Positions 17,303-26,062 of a DNA stretch of 64,000 bases are shown one piece after another. Below the pieces are notes generated by a model, which searched no databases, was not told where the DNA came from, and worked only from the letters and a program-made list of their open reading frames with translations. Made by a program: the position numbers and the translations under genes. Position 1 is the stretch's first letter; every line of letters begins with the position of its first letter. Source of the stretch: SZUA-265 sp965651905 (GTDB lineage Bacteria; Myxococcota_A; Polyangia; Polyangiales; Polyangiaceae); the NCBI GenBank assembly GCA_965651905.1, contig CBFGUG010000028.1, forward strand, positions 26,559 to 90,558, given 5' to 3'.

Positions 17303-18556
17303 ATGCTGACGATGTCGCCCCACCACCGAACCATCGCTTTGTTGCTCACAGGCCTGCTCACTTCGAGTATCGCCGCGTGCACCGACGAAGGCACCGATCA
17401 GAGCGGCAGTCGAACGACGTCGGGCGAACACCAGGCGGAGGACGACGCTACCCGGGGTGACGCGGGTGCTTCGAACGCAGGTGCTTCGACTGAACGAGAC
17501 GCGAGCAGCAGCACGTCGACAGACGACATGGGCGACGACTCGACGTCCAGCACGTCGAACGACGACGAGAACGCAGCTGACGACGACCCACGAGGGCCAG
17601 ACGACAGCGCGAGGGACGATGCGGTTTCCGACGATCCAGCCCCCGACGACGCGCCGGCGACAGACGATCCAACGGCCGACGACGCCAACTTCGACGACAC
17701 CCCAGCTGGCGATGACCCAACTGGCGATGACCCAGCTGGCGATGACCCAACTGGCGATGACCCGCCTGACGACGCAGCCGCGGATGACCTGGCTGACGAC
17801 GATCCAGCTCTCGACGACACCGCCGATCCCGACCTGCCGACGGACGACGACGCACCGCCCGAAGCGGATCCGACTGTCGACTCGATGGGTGATCCGATCG
17901 AAAACCCCATCGCTTGTCCTGACGTCGAACCGACTATCGGCGATCCATGCGACGCGTCCGTGTGCAAGTATGGCAGCGAAGTCGACTGCCGCAGTCGGTG
18001 GGTGTGCAGCAGCGGCATGTGGTACCTCGAGTTTGCCAAGCGTGACTGTCCAGAGGTCTGCCCGGAAACCGAACCCAGCGAAGGCGACCCGTGCAGCGTT
18101 CACCAGTCACAGTGCACCTACGGCGAGACCCCGGAGTGCCGCAGCCACTGGATGTGTTACGAAGAAGAGTGGTGGCTGATCCGCCCCCAGCGCGGCTGCG
18201 AAACCAACGTTTGCCCGGACACCGCCCCCGAAGACGGCGCGACCTGCACGCTGGACGAGGTGGGCTCGGGCTGCTTCTATGACGGCGCCGAACTGTGCGG
18301 CTGCAACTGCCAATGGTGGACGATGGACGGCACCGAGCTCGACGAACCCGACGTGAAGTGGACGTGCCGAACCGTCAACACCAGCTATCCGCCCTCCTAT
18401 CTCACTTCATGCCCCTTCGAAATGCCCGAACAAGGCACGCCGTGTGACTCGGGAAGCACCTGTGGCTACACGATCGGCGATCAATGTGTCGAGGGCTTCG
18501 AAATCATGCTCGCCTCGTGCGTCGACGGCGCCTGGGTTCTGCAACAAGCCGAGTGA
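17303..18556 (+). CDS. Surface lipoprotein with Asp-rich linker and Cys-rich modules, 417 aa
   Basis: The ATG at 17303 gives a lipoprotein signal ending in the lipobox SIAAC. Residues from about 30 to 195 are a low-complexity acidic linker of repeating DDP/DDA units, including four tandem GDDPx pentapeptides. The C-terminal 220 residues contain three to four similar modules of the form CP..EP..GDPC....C.YG..-CRS.W.C....W, with conserved Cys and Trp, so a disulfide-bonded display domain at the tip of an acidic spacer is the natural reading. Acidic spacers of this kind bind Ca2+ in some families. Similar linkers occur at 23649 and 39275. Ligand unknown. Confidence 0.8.
   Translation: MLTMSPHHRTIALLLTGLLTSSIAACTDEGTDQSGSRTTSGEHQAEDDATRGDAGASNAGASTERDASSSTSTDDMGDDSTSSTSNDDENAADDDPRGPDDSARDDAVSDDPAPDDAPATDDPTADDANFDDTPAGDDPTGDDPAGDDPTGDDPPDDAAADDLADDDPALDDTADPDLPTDDDAPPEADPTVDSMGDPIENPIACPDVEPTIGDPCDASVCKYGSEVDCRSRWVCSSGMWYLEFAKRDCPEVCPETEPSEGDPCSVHQSQCTYGETPECRSHWMCYEEEWWLIRPQRGCETNVCPDTAPEDGATCTLDEVGSGCFYDGAELCGCNCQWWTMDGTELDEPDVKWTCRTVNTSYPPSYLTSCPFEMPEQGTPCDSGSTCGYTIGDQCVEGFEIMLASCVDGAWVLQQAE
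17706..17765 (+). repeat. Four 15-bp tandem repeats inside the acidic linker
   Basis: Four near-identical copies of CTGGCGATGACCCAR, the fourth ending in GC, encode the GDDPx pentapeptides of the lipoprotein at 17303. The unit length is a multiple of three, so gain or loss of copies would keep the frame and change only the spacer length. Confidence 0.85.
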
Positions 18557-19060
18557 CTCACGCGGCAGAACGTGTTCCCCCAAAACACGCACCCGCATGC
18601 TCATCCAAGACACGCACGAACGCCGTGGCCAAATCAGGGCCGCCGTGTCCGTGTGTCGTTGGTTCGGGACACTAGGCGCATCGACGCCCTCGGGGCTCGC
18701 ATGAACTTGGCCAGGCGCCAAAGGCTGGCCTGAGCACTGTTCCCACCGCCAGCCGTTCGCTGAGTGCCCCAGAGTGCTTGCACCACTGCCGAGGGCACGG
18801 CGCGCGGGCAATCCACACGCGGTAAATGAACCCTTGGGCGTCGCGGCGCGCCCCGCGCGGACGCGTTCGAATGCAGTGCGGGCGCCTAATGCACGAACCC
18901 CAGCGGATCGATCAAACGAGCGATCGCGCGCGCAGCCTGGACGTCTAAACACGCCCAGAATGGAAACGATTCCATCTGAGAACGAAAAATTTCTGGGCAT
19001 TATTCCTGCATCCTGCAGTCACCGAGCTCTTGCGCACTTCGGAACTGGTAACGTTTCCGA
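18557..19060 (+). other. Intergenic spacer, 504 bp, no gene seen
   Basis: No reading frame with coding character, no tRNA and no strong hairpin was found between the two lipoprotein genes. The stretch near 18960-19050 is relatively AT-richer (GAACGAAAAATTTCTGGGC) and is where a promoter for the fibro-slime gene would be expected. I cannot assign boxes. Confidence 0.3.
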
Positions 19061-21415
19061 ATGCATCGACAATCGCATTGGGACTTCGAACGCTGGTCAC
19101 CACGACAGGCTGTCGTCAGCTGGCTGGCAGTTGCCGTCTTGGGGCTCGGAGGCGCTACGGGCTGCAGCGCCGATACCTCCTCAAGCGCGATGCTCGACGA
19201 TCAGAGAAGCCCCGAGGGCACGGACCGAACTGGGGCTGACGACGGCACGGACGACTCAGCGTCAGGCAGCCCGCAGGGTGACGGCCCGCCCTTGCCCGGC
19301 GACTCATCAGGCACTGACCCCGGCGAAACCAGCGACCCCACGTTCGCCAGCGAAGACGGCGATTCGATCATCGTCGGAGGATGCGAGGTCGAACCCTGCA
19401 TCGCTTCCGAAACCCCGCCAGACTGCGGAGACGGCACGCTCACGGAAGACGAGGCCTGTGACGACGGCAACCTCACCTCGGGTGACGGCTGCGCAGCGAA
19501 CTGCCTGGCGACCGAGCCCGGCTTCAGCTGCGCCGCGCCCGGACGACCGTGTCAGGTGATCGCTCGCTGCGGCGACGGGTTAGTCGCGAGCTCGGAACAG
19601 TGTGACGACGGCAACTCGACTGCAGGCGATGGTTGCTCGGCAAGATGCCGCGTCGAGCAAGGTAAGAAGTGTGAAGGCGAGCCGAGCAGTTGCAGCGACA
19701 CCACCTGCGGCGACGGCATCAAGGAAGGCGCGGAGAGTTGTGACGACGGCAACCTCACGCCCTTCGACGGTTGCTCGCCAGTGTGCGAACGCGAACCAAA
19801 CTGTACAGACACGGGCTGCACCTCCGACTGCGGAGACGGCATGGTGATCAACGAGGACTGCGACGACGGCAATCAAATAGATGGCGACGGTTGTTCTGCG
19901 GACTGCGAGATAGAGCAGGGGTTCTCGTGCGCCCAAGCGACGCCAGAATGTGAACGCGTGGCTGAACAGTGCGTGCTGCGGGTTCCCGTAATCTACCGCG
20001 ACTTCAGTGAGGCACACCCGGACTTCGCGAACTTGCCGTGCAACGAGCTTGCGCTGGGCGCGCTCCTGCCAGCCCTGGGGCCCGATCGACGACCACGCAT
20101 GAGCGGAGACGAAGCGTCGACCCGCGCGTGTCTCAGTAGCGACGAGAACTTCGCGGACTGGTACTCGGACACCGAACACAGTTTGACCGTCGTACGTGAA
20201 CTGCTGTTGTTCGACAACGGCGCGGGAGGATACGTCAACCGCTTCGGTGCCATGGGGGAACGCTTCGAGGCGATCGACCCGGCTTCGGAGAAAGTAGGAG
20301 GTACTAGTCTGAGCGAATGCACTGAGACCTGCCGTTCCCACGCGCAGAACGGTGAGCAGCCGATGTTCGACAGCCCACTGCGTTGCGACGACGAATGTCG
20401 TCCGCTCGAGCAAGCCGCGTCTGATCTGGTATCGGGCGAGTTGAGCGCGCTCGAGGGCGACTTGAATCGCGCGTCGGATGCGGTGCCCCGAGACGAAACA
20501 CTGATCGCCGAAATCGAAGCCGAGATCTCAGACGTCGAGTCGCAGCTCGTCGAGCTGGAGGCAGCAGTGGTCGGGTGCGAGACGGAGTGTGCTTCGGAGC
20601 TCGACGCCAGAGTGGAAGTGTGCGCAGCCACCTGCAGCCCGTGTGGTTCCGATCCAGAACGCTTCTGTATCGGAGGCGAGGCCGAGTCGTTCGACGGCAC
20701 GCCGCTGTTCTTTCCGCTCGATGACATAGCTGGAGACACCGCAAACCGCGCCCCCGCACTCATCCCACAACAGTACGGTTACTCCAACTGGCCATGGGAA
20801 CAGGACATTTTCCCCGACGCGAGCGACCACAACTTCTTCTTCACCAGCGAGGTGCGCCACTGGTTTCGTTACGATGAGACCACTAGAGCGACCTTGGACT
20901 TCCTCGGAGACGATGACGTATGGGTGTTCGTCAACGGACAGCTAGTGGTCGACTTGGGAGGGATTCACGCGCCTGCCCTCGGCTCTGTGACCATTGATGC
21001 GGCTACGGGTCGTGTGATATCCGACGTGTCGGATGGTATGGCAGATGGTTACCAGTCGACGAACGACATCGCGGCTACCGACCTCGGCCTACAGCTAGGC
21101 AACGTTTACGAGGTGGCAATTTTCCACGCTGAACGTCAGCTTGATGGTTCCTCGTTCAAGTTGACCCTAAGTGGGTTCGAGGCAGAGCCCAGCGAGTGTG
21201 CCGCGATCTGTGGCGACGCTATACTGAACTTCGGTGAAGAGTGTGATGACGGAAACAACGATGGCGGTTACGGCGAGTGCGAAGCAGGATGCGTGCTGGG
21301 TCCATTTTGCGGTGACGGAATCGTACAAGCCGAGTTCGGAGAAGATTGCGATGATGGGCCCGCAGGCACCGCATCTTGCCCTGGTTGTCGCGAGCTCAGG
21401 GTTCGCGTGCGCTGA
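19061..21415 (+). CDS. Fibro-slime lipoprotein with Cys-rich CGDG/CDDGN repeats, 784 aa
   Basis: A lipoprotein signal ends at C35 (GATGC). Four Cys-rich repeats follow (DUF4215/myxococcus Cys-rich type: CGDG...E.CDDGN...GDGC...C) over about 125-295. Next is a fibro-slime/PA14-like domain beginning VIYRDFSEAHPDF, with the later signature DDDVWVFVNGQLVVDLGG (about 620-645). Two more Cys-rich repeats close the protein. The fibro-slime fold is split by an insert of about 130 residues (420-550) that is Cys-containing and strongly helical (ELSALEGDL...EIEAEISDVESQLVELEA), likely a disulfide-braced coiled coil. The family is found on surfaces and extracellular matrix and probably binds carbohydrate. 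The diguanylate cyclase gene follows 20 bp later, so matrix display and c-di-GMP signalling may be co-expressed. Confidence 0.88.
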   Translation: MHRQSHWDFERWSPRQAVVSWLAVAVLGLGGATGCSADTSSSAMLDDQRSPEGTDRTGADDGTDDSASGSPQGDGPPLPGDSSGTDPGETSDPTFASEDGDSIIVGGCEVEPCIASETPPDCGDGTLTEDEACDDGNLTSGDGCAANCLATEPGFSCAAPGRPCQVIARCGDGLVASSEQCDDGNSTAGDGCSARCRVEQGKKCEGEPSSCSDTTCGDGIKEGAESCDDGNLTPFDGCSPVCEREPNCTDTGCTSDCGDGMVINEDCDDGNQIDGDGCSADCEIEQGFSCAQATPECERVAEQCVLRVPVIYRDFSEAHPDFANLPCNELALGALLPALGPDRRPRMSGDEASTRACLSSDENFADWYSDTEHSLTVVRELLLFDNGAGGYVNRFGAMGERFEAIDPASEKVGGTSLSECTETCRSHAQNGEQPMFDSPLRCDDECRPLEQAASDLVSGELSALEGDLNRASDAVPRDETLIAEIEAEISDVESQLVELEAAVVGCETECASELDARVEVCAATCSPCGSDPERFCIGGEAESFDGTPLFFPLDDIAGDTANRAPALIPQQYGYSNWPWEQDIFPDASDHNFFFTSEVRHWFRYDETTRATLDFLGDDDVWVFVNGQLVVDLGGIHAPALGSVTIDAATGRVISDVSDGMADGYQSTNDIAATDLGLQLGNVYEVAIFHAERQLDGSSFKLTLSGFEAEPSECAAICGDAILNFGEECDDGNNDGGYGECEAGCVLGPFCGDGIVQAEFGEDCDDGPAGTASCPGCRELRVRVR

Positions 21416-21435
21416 ACCATCACGAAGTGGAGCCG

Positions 21436-23652
21436 ATGCCTGAGTCGCTCACACCCAAGCTCGATGGGTCGCGACGCAATCGGCTCGCACTGATCTGCGA
21501 TTCGCTGGAGGACGACTTTCAATCGTGGCTGGTAGACGCGGCGCTGGCCGCAGCGGACGCGCACCAAGTCGACCTACTCGTCGTCCCCGGCGGCAAGCTG
21601 GCCGAGATGACGGGCAAGAACTTCATCCACGAGCTGGTCCCGCGTTGGGCGGACGGGATCATCGTGGCAGCGCACACCATCGGGCACCTCGCAACCGAAC
21701 AAGAGATGCAGGCCTTGCTCGAAAACTTGCGCCCCGTGCCGACAGTCGCTTTGGGCGAGGTGACAGGCGCAGACTGTTGTCTGGTGATCGACAACGACAG
21801 TGCAGCGTACAGCTTGACCCAGCACCTCGTACAGCAACACGGCTACCGACGCTTCGTTTACCTGTCGGGACCCGTGGGCAACCTCGAGACCCTGGAGCGG
21901 GAGCGCGGCTTTTCCCGCGCGCTGCAGGAAGCCCAACTGACACTGCCCGACGAGTTGCGCCTGGTCGGCAACTTCACGTGGGAGGGCGGGCGCGCGGCGG
22001 TGCGCGACCTGATCGAGCGACGCAAAGTCGACGTACGGCAACTCGATGCGTTCATCTGCGCAAATGATGCGATGGCGGCTGGAGCCTGCGCGGAGCTCGA
22101 ACGCCAGGGACTCAACATCCCCCAAGACGTCGCGGTAGTCGGCTTTGACGACACGGAGCTGGCGCGACACTTGCCCGCACCATTGACCACGGTTCGGCAA
22201 CCTTTGCGCGAGTTGCTGTTCGAAGCCATGCGGCTGCTGGTCGACGCTTGGAAGACGGGCAGCTTGCCGAAAGGAACCCGACGCTACAGCGCAGAGCCGA
22301 TTCATCGACGTTCCTGCGGTTGTCCGCGTGTTCCGCATCTGCAACGACCGAGCACGTCCCCAGACGGTCCCCGCGCCCGTGGTCCCGAAGCGGTGCGGCG
22401 CATGGAAGCAGCACTGCGCGAAGAGCTCGACGAGGAATTCGTCTCGTGGCTGGATCGCGTCAGCCCCACCTGGCTCGAGGCGCTGCTCACCGCCATGCTC
22501 GCCCAGCTCGACGAACAGGGCACGGGCTTCTACGACACTCTGGAAACGCTGTGCTTCGGGCTGTTACGCTTGCGCCGACCCACGAGTGGCTGGCAGCCGA
22601 CGCTGCTTGCCCTGAGGCGGCACGTCGCTCGCTCTGGCTTGTCCAACCCCGATCAGCTCCCGGATCTGGATCGTTTCATCGATGGGGCCATGCGCCTGAC
22701 GAGTGAACTGACGGCAAGCGCGATGATGCGTCAGCGTGAGGAGCTGCTGGAGCACTTGCGCATTTTGAGCGACGCGACTGCGGGCCTGCTCGCTGCCCCC
22801 GACCTGGGCACCATCGCCAACGTCACTCGGTCGTCGTTTCCGAAACTGGGTGTCGAGCGTGGACTCATCAGCGTGTTCACCTCCGACTTCGGGCCCAAGG
22901 CCTCGATGGCCACACTCTCAGTGTTCGGAAGTGGTGACGTCACTACTTCCCCTGCCACTACCTTCCTCGGCCCCGAGGGATTCTTGCGCGGACGCCACTG
23001 GGTGGTGGAGCCGCTGGGCACTGCGCCGCGACCGCTGGGCTTGGCCGTGCTCGAATGCGGCCTGGTTCACGCTTCGTGGTACGAGCGCCTGCGCGACGCT
23101 CTGACGGCCGCGATCAACGGCGCTCAGCTGATTCGACAAGTGCAGCAGCTGGCTGTGACCGATCCATTGACGGGATTGAACAATCGACGTCGCCTGGCCG
23201 AGAAGATCCGTGAAGCGCTCGCCCCAAGCAGCCACGCGAAAGAACCGCTGTCGCTGCTCGTGCTCGACTTGGACGGCTTCAAGTCACTCAACGACGAACG
23301 CGGCCACGACGAAGGTGACCGCGCGTTGATCGAGGCTGCAGAATCGATCAAACGCTGTCTCCGCGAGAGTGACACGTTAGCTCGGTTTGGTGGCGACGAG
23401 TTCGTCGCCGTCCTGCCCAACACCACCCGCGCTCAAGCCAAGGTCGTGGCCGAGCGCGTGCTCAGCAGTTTACCCGCAGCGCTAAACTCGGCGATATCGA
23501 CGCCCCTGACCTGCAGCATCGGCGTGGCGACAGCCGAGGACTTGACCGCGACGAGCGAGGCGGAGCTATTCCGCGGAGCCGATCAAGCACTACTCGCCGC
23601 CAAGCGCGACGGCAAGAACCGAGTCGTTCACGAGAGCGAGGTGCCGTCGTGA
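21436..23652 (+). CDS. Diguanylate cyclase with LacI-type ligand-binding sensor, 738 aa
   Basis: The ATG at 21436 is the first start that does not overlap the upstream gene. Residues 14-290 are a Peripla_BP_3/LacI-type sensor (two-lobe sugar-binding fold: LALICDSL..., FICANDAMAAG, DVAVVGFDDTELA, PLTTVRQP) without the LacI helix-turn-helix. A helical and GAF-like middle section (about 300-560) follows. The C-terminal catalytic domain has GGDEF at 652-656 with an intact inhibitory I-site RESD (643-646) exactly five residues before it. It should make c-di-GMP in response to a small ligand, probably a sugar, and shut down at high product. No signal peptide is visible, so the sensor samples the cytoplasm. 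The 3' end overlaps the next lipoprotein gene by GTGA. Confidence 0.93.
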   Translation: MPESLTPKLDGSRRNRLALICDSLEDDFQSWLVDAALAAADAHQVDLLVVPGGKLAEMTGKNFIHELVPRWADGIIVAAHTIGHLATEQEMQALLENLRPVPTVALGEVTGADCCLVIDNDSAAYSLTQHLVQQHGYRRFVYLSGPVGNLETLERERGFSRALQEAQLTLPDELRLVGNFTWEGGRAAVRDLIERRKVDVRQLDAFICANDAMAAGACAELERQGLNIPQDVAVVGFDDTELARHLPAPLTTVRQPLRELLFEAMRLLVDAWKTGSLPKGTRRYSAEPIHRRSCGCPRVPHLQRPSTSPDGPRARGPEAVRRMEAALREELDEEFVSWLDRVSPTWLEALLTAMLAQLDEQGTGFYDTLETLCFGLLRLRRPTSGWQPTLLALRRHVARSGLSNPDQLPDLDRFIDGAMRLTSELTASAMMRQREELLEHLRILSDATAGLLAAPDLGTIANVTRSSFPKLGVERGLISVFTSDFGPKASMATLSVFGSGDVTTSPATTFLGPEGFLRGRHWVVEPLGTAPRPLGLAVLECGLVHASWYERLRDALTAAINGAQLIRQVQQLAVTDPLTGLNNRRRLAEKIREALAPSSHAKEPLSLLVLDLDGFKSLNDERGHDEGDRALIEAAESIKRCLRESDTLARFGGDEFVAVLPNTTRAQAKVVAERVLSSLPAALNSAISTPLTCSIGVATAEDLTATSEAELFRGADQALLAAKRDGKNRVVHESEVPS

Positions 23653-24776
23653 GAACGGGTCGCTACGCGGCCCTGCTCGTGATCGCCAGCGCGCGGCTCA
23701 TGGGTTGCGACGTGTACGACGAAAGCCTGCTCGTACGGGGGGAGCGCACTGAAGTTACAATCGACGAGGCCACAGATACGCGCGCCGACGATGGTCCGAG
23801 TGACGATGTGCAAGCTGACGACGCGCCAAGCGACGATGGGCAGACCGAAGCGGAACCAGCTGCGTCCACCACCAGCACGGTAACCTGCGCCACGAGCGGC
23901 TCTACCACCTCCGACGACACCTCGACGAGTGCCGAGAACACGCCCAACGACGCGGACGATGGCGTCACGCCGAACGATTCTGACGCAGACGACTCGGACG
24001 AAGGCAGCGATACGGACCCAACGCCCGACGATTCCGCGATGGAGACCTCCGACGATACGGCCCTCACGCCTGATAATGCGCCCGACGACGAAGCCTCGCC
24101 CGACGATACTGAACCCACCTCGGATGATGACCAACCGCCCGACCCCCCAACCGACGACGTCGCGGAGTCAACGGACGAGCCTGCCGACGACGAACCTCCA
24201 GTCGAAGCGGACGCGGGAGTGCCCTCGGTCCCCGAAGCGGACGCGGGAACGGATCCGCCTGCGAGCTCGGCGGTGTGGTCCTTCGACTCCGACGTGACGG
24301 GATGGGTCGTCGGAGTTTCGGATCCGACGACCCTCCGTAGTGAGTCCAGCTTGTCTTTCGATGCCGCGCACGGCGTGACCACGGGCTCACTGCGCCTGGA
24401 TGCTGCGTTCACACGCGGCGGCGAACGGCTGGCGATTCAGTCTCGGATCGCCCCAACGGACCTGCGTGGGCGAACCCTGTCCGCGATGGTTCTCCTCGGG
24501 AGCGGTCTCAGCCAGGACTCAGCCAACCCCAGCGCCATCAAACTGTTTGCCAAGTCGGGCAGCACTTACGTATTTGCCTCTGGCGCACCAGTAAACCTGC
24601 TACCCGAGGCAGACTGGGTCAGCGTCGAATTCGACATCGACCAACCCGACTACACCGATCCCACAGCAACGTTCGATGCGTCTGACGTCAGAGAAGTGGG
24701 TTTCGAGCTGATTGCAGGCGCTACCACGAGCGCCATCGACGGCGCCACCGTGTACTTCGACGAAGTCGACTACTGA
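23649..24776 (+). CDS. Lipoprotein with Asp-rich linker and jelly-roll-like C-terminal domain, 375 aa
   Basis: The GTG start overlaps the TGA of the cyclase gene. The lipobox LMGC (C20) follows a short hydrophobic stretch, and an acidic low-complexity linker (DD-x units) fills about 40-200. The last 170 residues (from VWSFDSDVTGWVVG) form a beta-rich domain with alternating strands and an ending VYFDEVDY, much like carbohydrate-binding jelly rolls (CBM-like/galactose-binding-like). Linker then binding module at the tip suggests a tethered sugar-binding adhesin, perhaps regulated together with the LacI-type cyclase. No enzyme motif is visible. Confidence 0.8.
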   Translation: MRTGRYAALLVIASARLMGCDVYDESLLVRGERTEVTIDEATDTRADDGPSDDVQADDAPSDDGQTEAEPAASTTSTVTCATSGSTTSDDTSTSAENTPNDADDGVTPNDSDADDSDEGSDTDPTPDDSAMETSDDTALTPDNAPDDEASPDDTEPTSDDDQPPDPPTDDVAESTDEPADDEPPVEADAGVPSVPEADAGTDPPASSAVWSFDSDVTGWVVGVSDPTTLRSESSLSFDAAHGVTTGSLRLDAAFTRGGERLAIQSRIAPTDLRGRTLSAMVLLGSGLSQDSANPSAIKLFAKSGSTYVFASGAPVNLLPEADWVSVEFDIDQPDYTDPTATFDASDVREVGFELIAGATTSAIDGATVYFDEVDY

Positions 24777-24947
24777 CGCGTTCGGAGCCTCGCAACCCAG
24801 CGTAAATCTGCTGCACGCAAACCCGTTACACTCGCAGACTTCGCTCACGCTGGACCGCGCTGCTCGCGAACGCCCAGGTGCTCGGATCTTGCTACGACGT
24901 CAGTCGAGCGCACACGACACCATGCATTTGCCGCTTCAGATTAACGA

Positions 24948-24973
24948 AAATCAGGCCCGCACGGGCCTGATTT
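24948..24973. terminator. Strong bidirectional hairpin
   Basis: A perfect 12-bp stem (AAATCAGGCCCG with its reverse complement) with a two-base loop, A-rich on the left and T-rich on the right, lies 172 bp after the lipoprotein stop at 24776. The symmetric A/T flanks make it usable as a factor-independent terminator in either direction. A role as a protein-binding palindrome cannot be excluded. Confidence 0.6.
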
Positions 24974-25123
24974 CGAGACGCCTCGAAGCGACGCTGCTAG
25001 ACGCCCTCAGGAGCCAAGCCTGCCTAACGCATTGTTCCCGTCCGCAGGCGGTCGCTGACTGCCGTCCCAACCCAGCCCGGCTCGAAGCCCCCTCACCCGT
25101 CAGTCCGCTCTCACTCGGCCGAC

Positions 25124-25370
25124 AACGGTCCGACCGTTCCGCGGAAAGAGAAGCCAGCCGAGACGCGGTCCCGACGGCGTCGGCATGAATCGCTTTGGAT
25201 CATTAACTTCAAGTACTTACATGCAACTCGCCTGCTGCATCGCAGGCTCAGTCCCAATCGTCGAAAGACGCCAGCAACGGTCAGACCGTTGTTTCGAGGA
25301 ACGGTCCCACCGTTGTTCTGATCTCCTCGGCAACGGTCTGAGCGTCGTTCATGACAACGGTCGGACCGTT
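25124..25370. repeat. Cluster of five AACGGTCnnACCGTT palindromes
   Basis: Copies begin at 25124, 25276, 25300, 25332 and 25356. Four have both 7-base and 6-base arms intact with a variable two-base centre (CG, AG, CC, GG). The copy at 25332 has a decayed right arm (AGCGTC). Spacing within the last four is 24, 32 and 24 bp. Conserved arms with free centres are the usual look of an operator array for a dimeric regulator, or of hairpins in a transcript. Confidence 0.75.
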
Positions 25371-26062
25371 AGTGAGCCGCAACGAGAGCGCCCAGGAGTC
25401 AGCAGCAGCGTCCGGCATGCAGCACGTGGAGATGGGCCCCACCAGCGCGCGTCAGCGCCATGACGGCGTCGAGAGTGACTACATGCTTCGACCCGACGCC
25501 AGGGCTCGCTCTGATGCCTCGAATTCGGCCGTCTGATTCGTAGCCCTGCCAACGCGGCGCATCAGCCCCGACGTTGCTGAGCTCGCTTCCGAGCGAGACC
25601 CCGCGATCCGCCACGCGCACTGGAACGGCGATTTCGACAATGGTCGAATAAATCGAGGCACGCGGCGCAAAATACGAAAACTAACGCCAGACGTGATGGG
25701 AACCCGCGCAAGCGCCATTCACGCGACATGCCCGAGACTCTCAGGCAGCCGCGCCGCTCACTTCACGGCGCGTCGCCCTCAGCTTACGCACCGCTAACCC
25801 GTAGGCGCAAACGAAATCGTTTCCACTCAAACTTGGGCCAAGTCACCACGAGTTCGAAGGCAGCCGCGGCGCGTCGCCCTGCGTTCGTCTCGATGGTCTC
25901 GCTCGCGCCAAAGCTGAGCGAGAAACGGTCGGAAAGAAAAACCCCGATGTCGCGATTTGTAGATGCGAGTGAACAGATGTGGCCCAGCCGCAAGTCACCC
26001 GAACACCACTCCAACAACAGCGCGCTGAAACAGGGAACGGTCAAAAAACGTTCCTGTAACGG

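Larger units (their letters stand above)
24777..26062. other. 1.3-kb region without a clear gene, rich in inverted repeats
   Basis: No frame here is recognisable as a protein, although several short frames are open on both strands. The region holds a perfect 12-bp hairpin (24948-24973), a cluster of AACGGTC-nn-ACCGTT palindromes (25124-25370) and, near its right end (26036-26083), further copies of the half-sites AACGGTC and GACCGTT just before the DUF1592 gene. It could be a long regulatory region, a degraded gene or a non-coding RNA locus. Confidence 0.5.

Noticed and set aside
25399..25620. Minus-strand frame of 73 codons with coding-like codon bias
   Set aside because: Upstream it is closed by a stop after about 20 more codons, there is no ribosome-binding site and no family match. 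It may be a remnant, so it is mentioned only inside the description of the gap.
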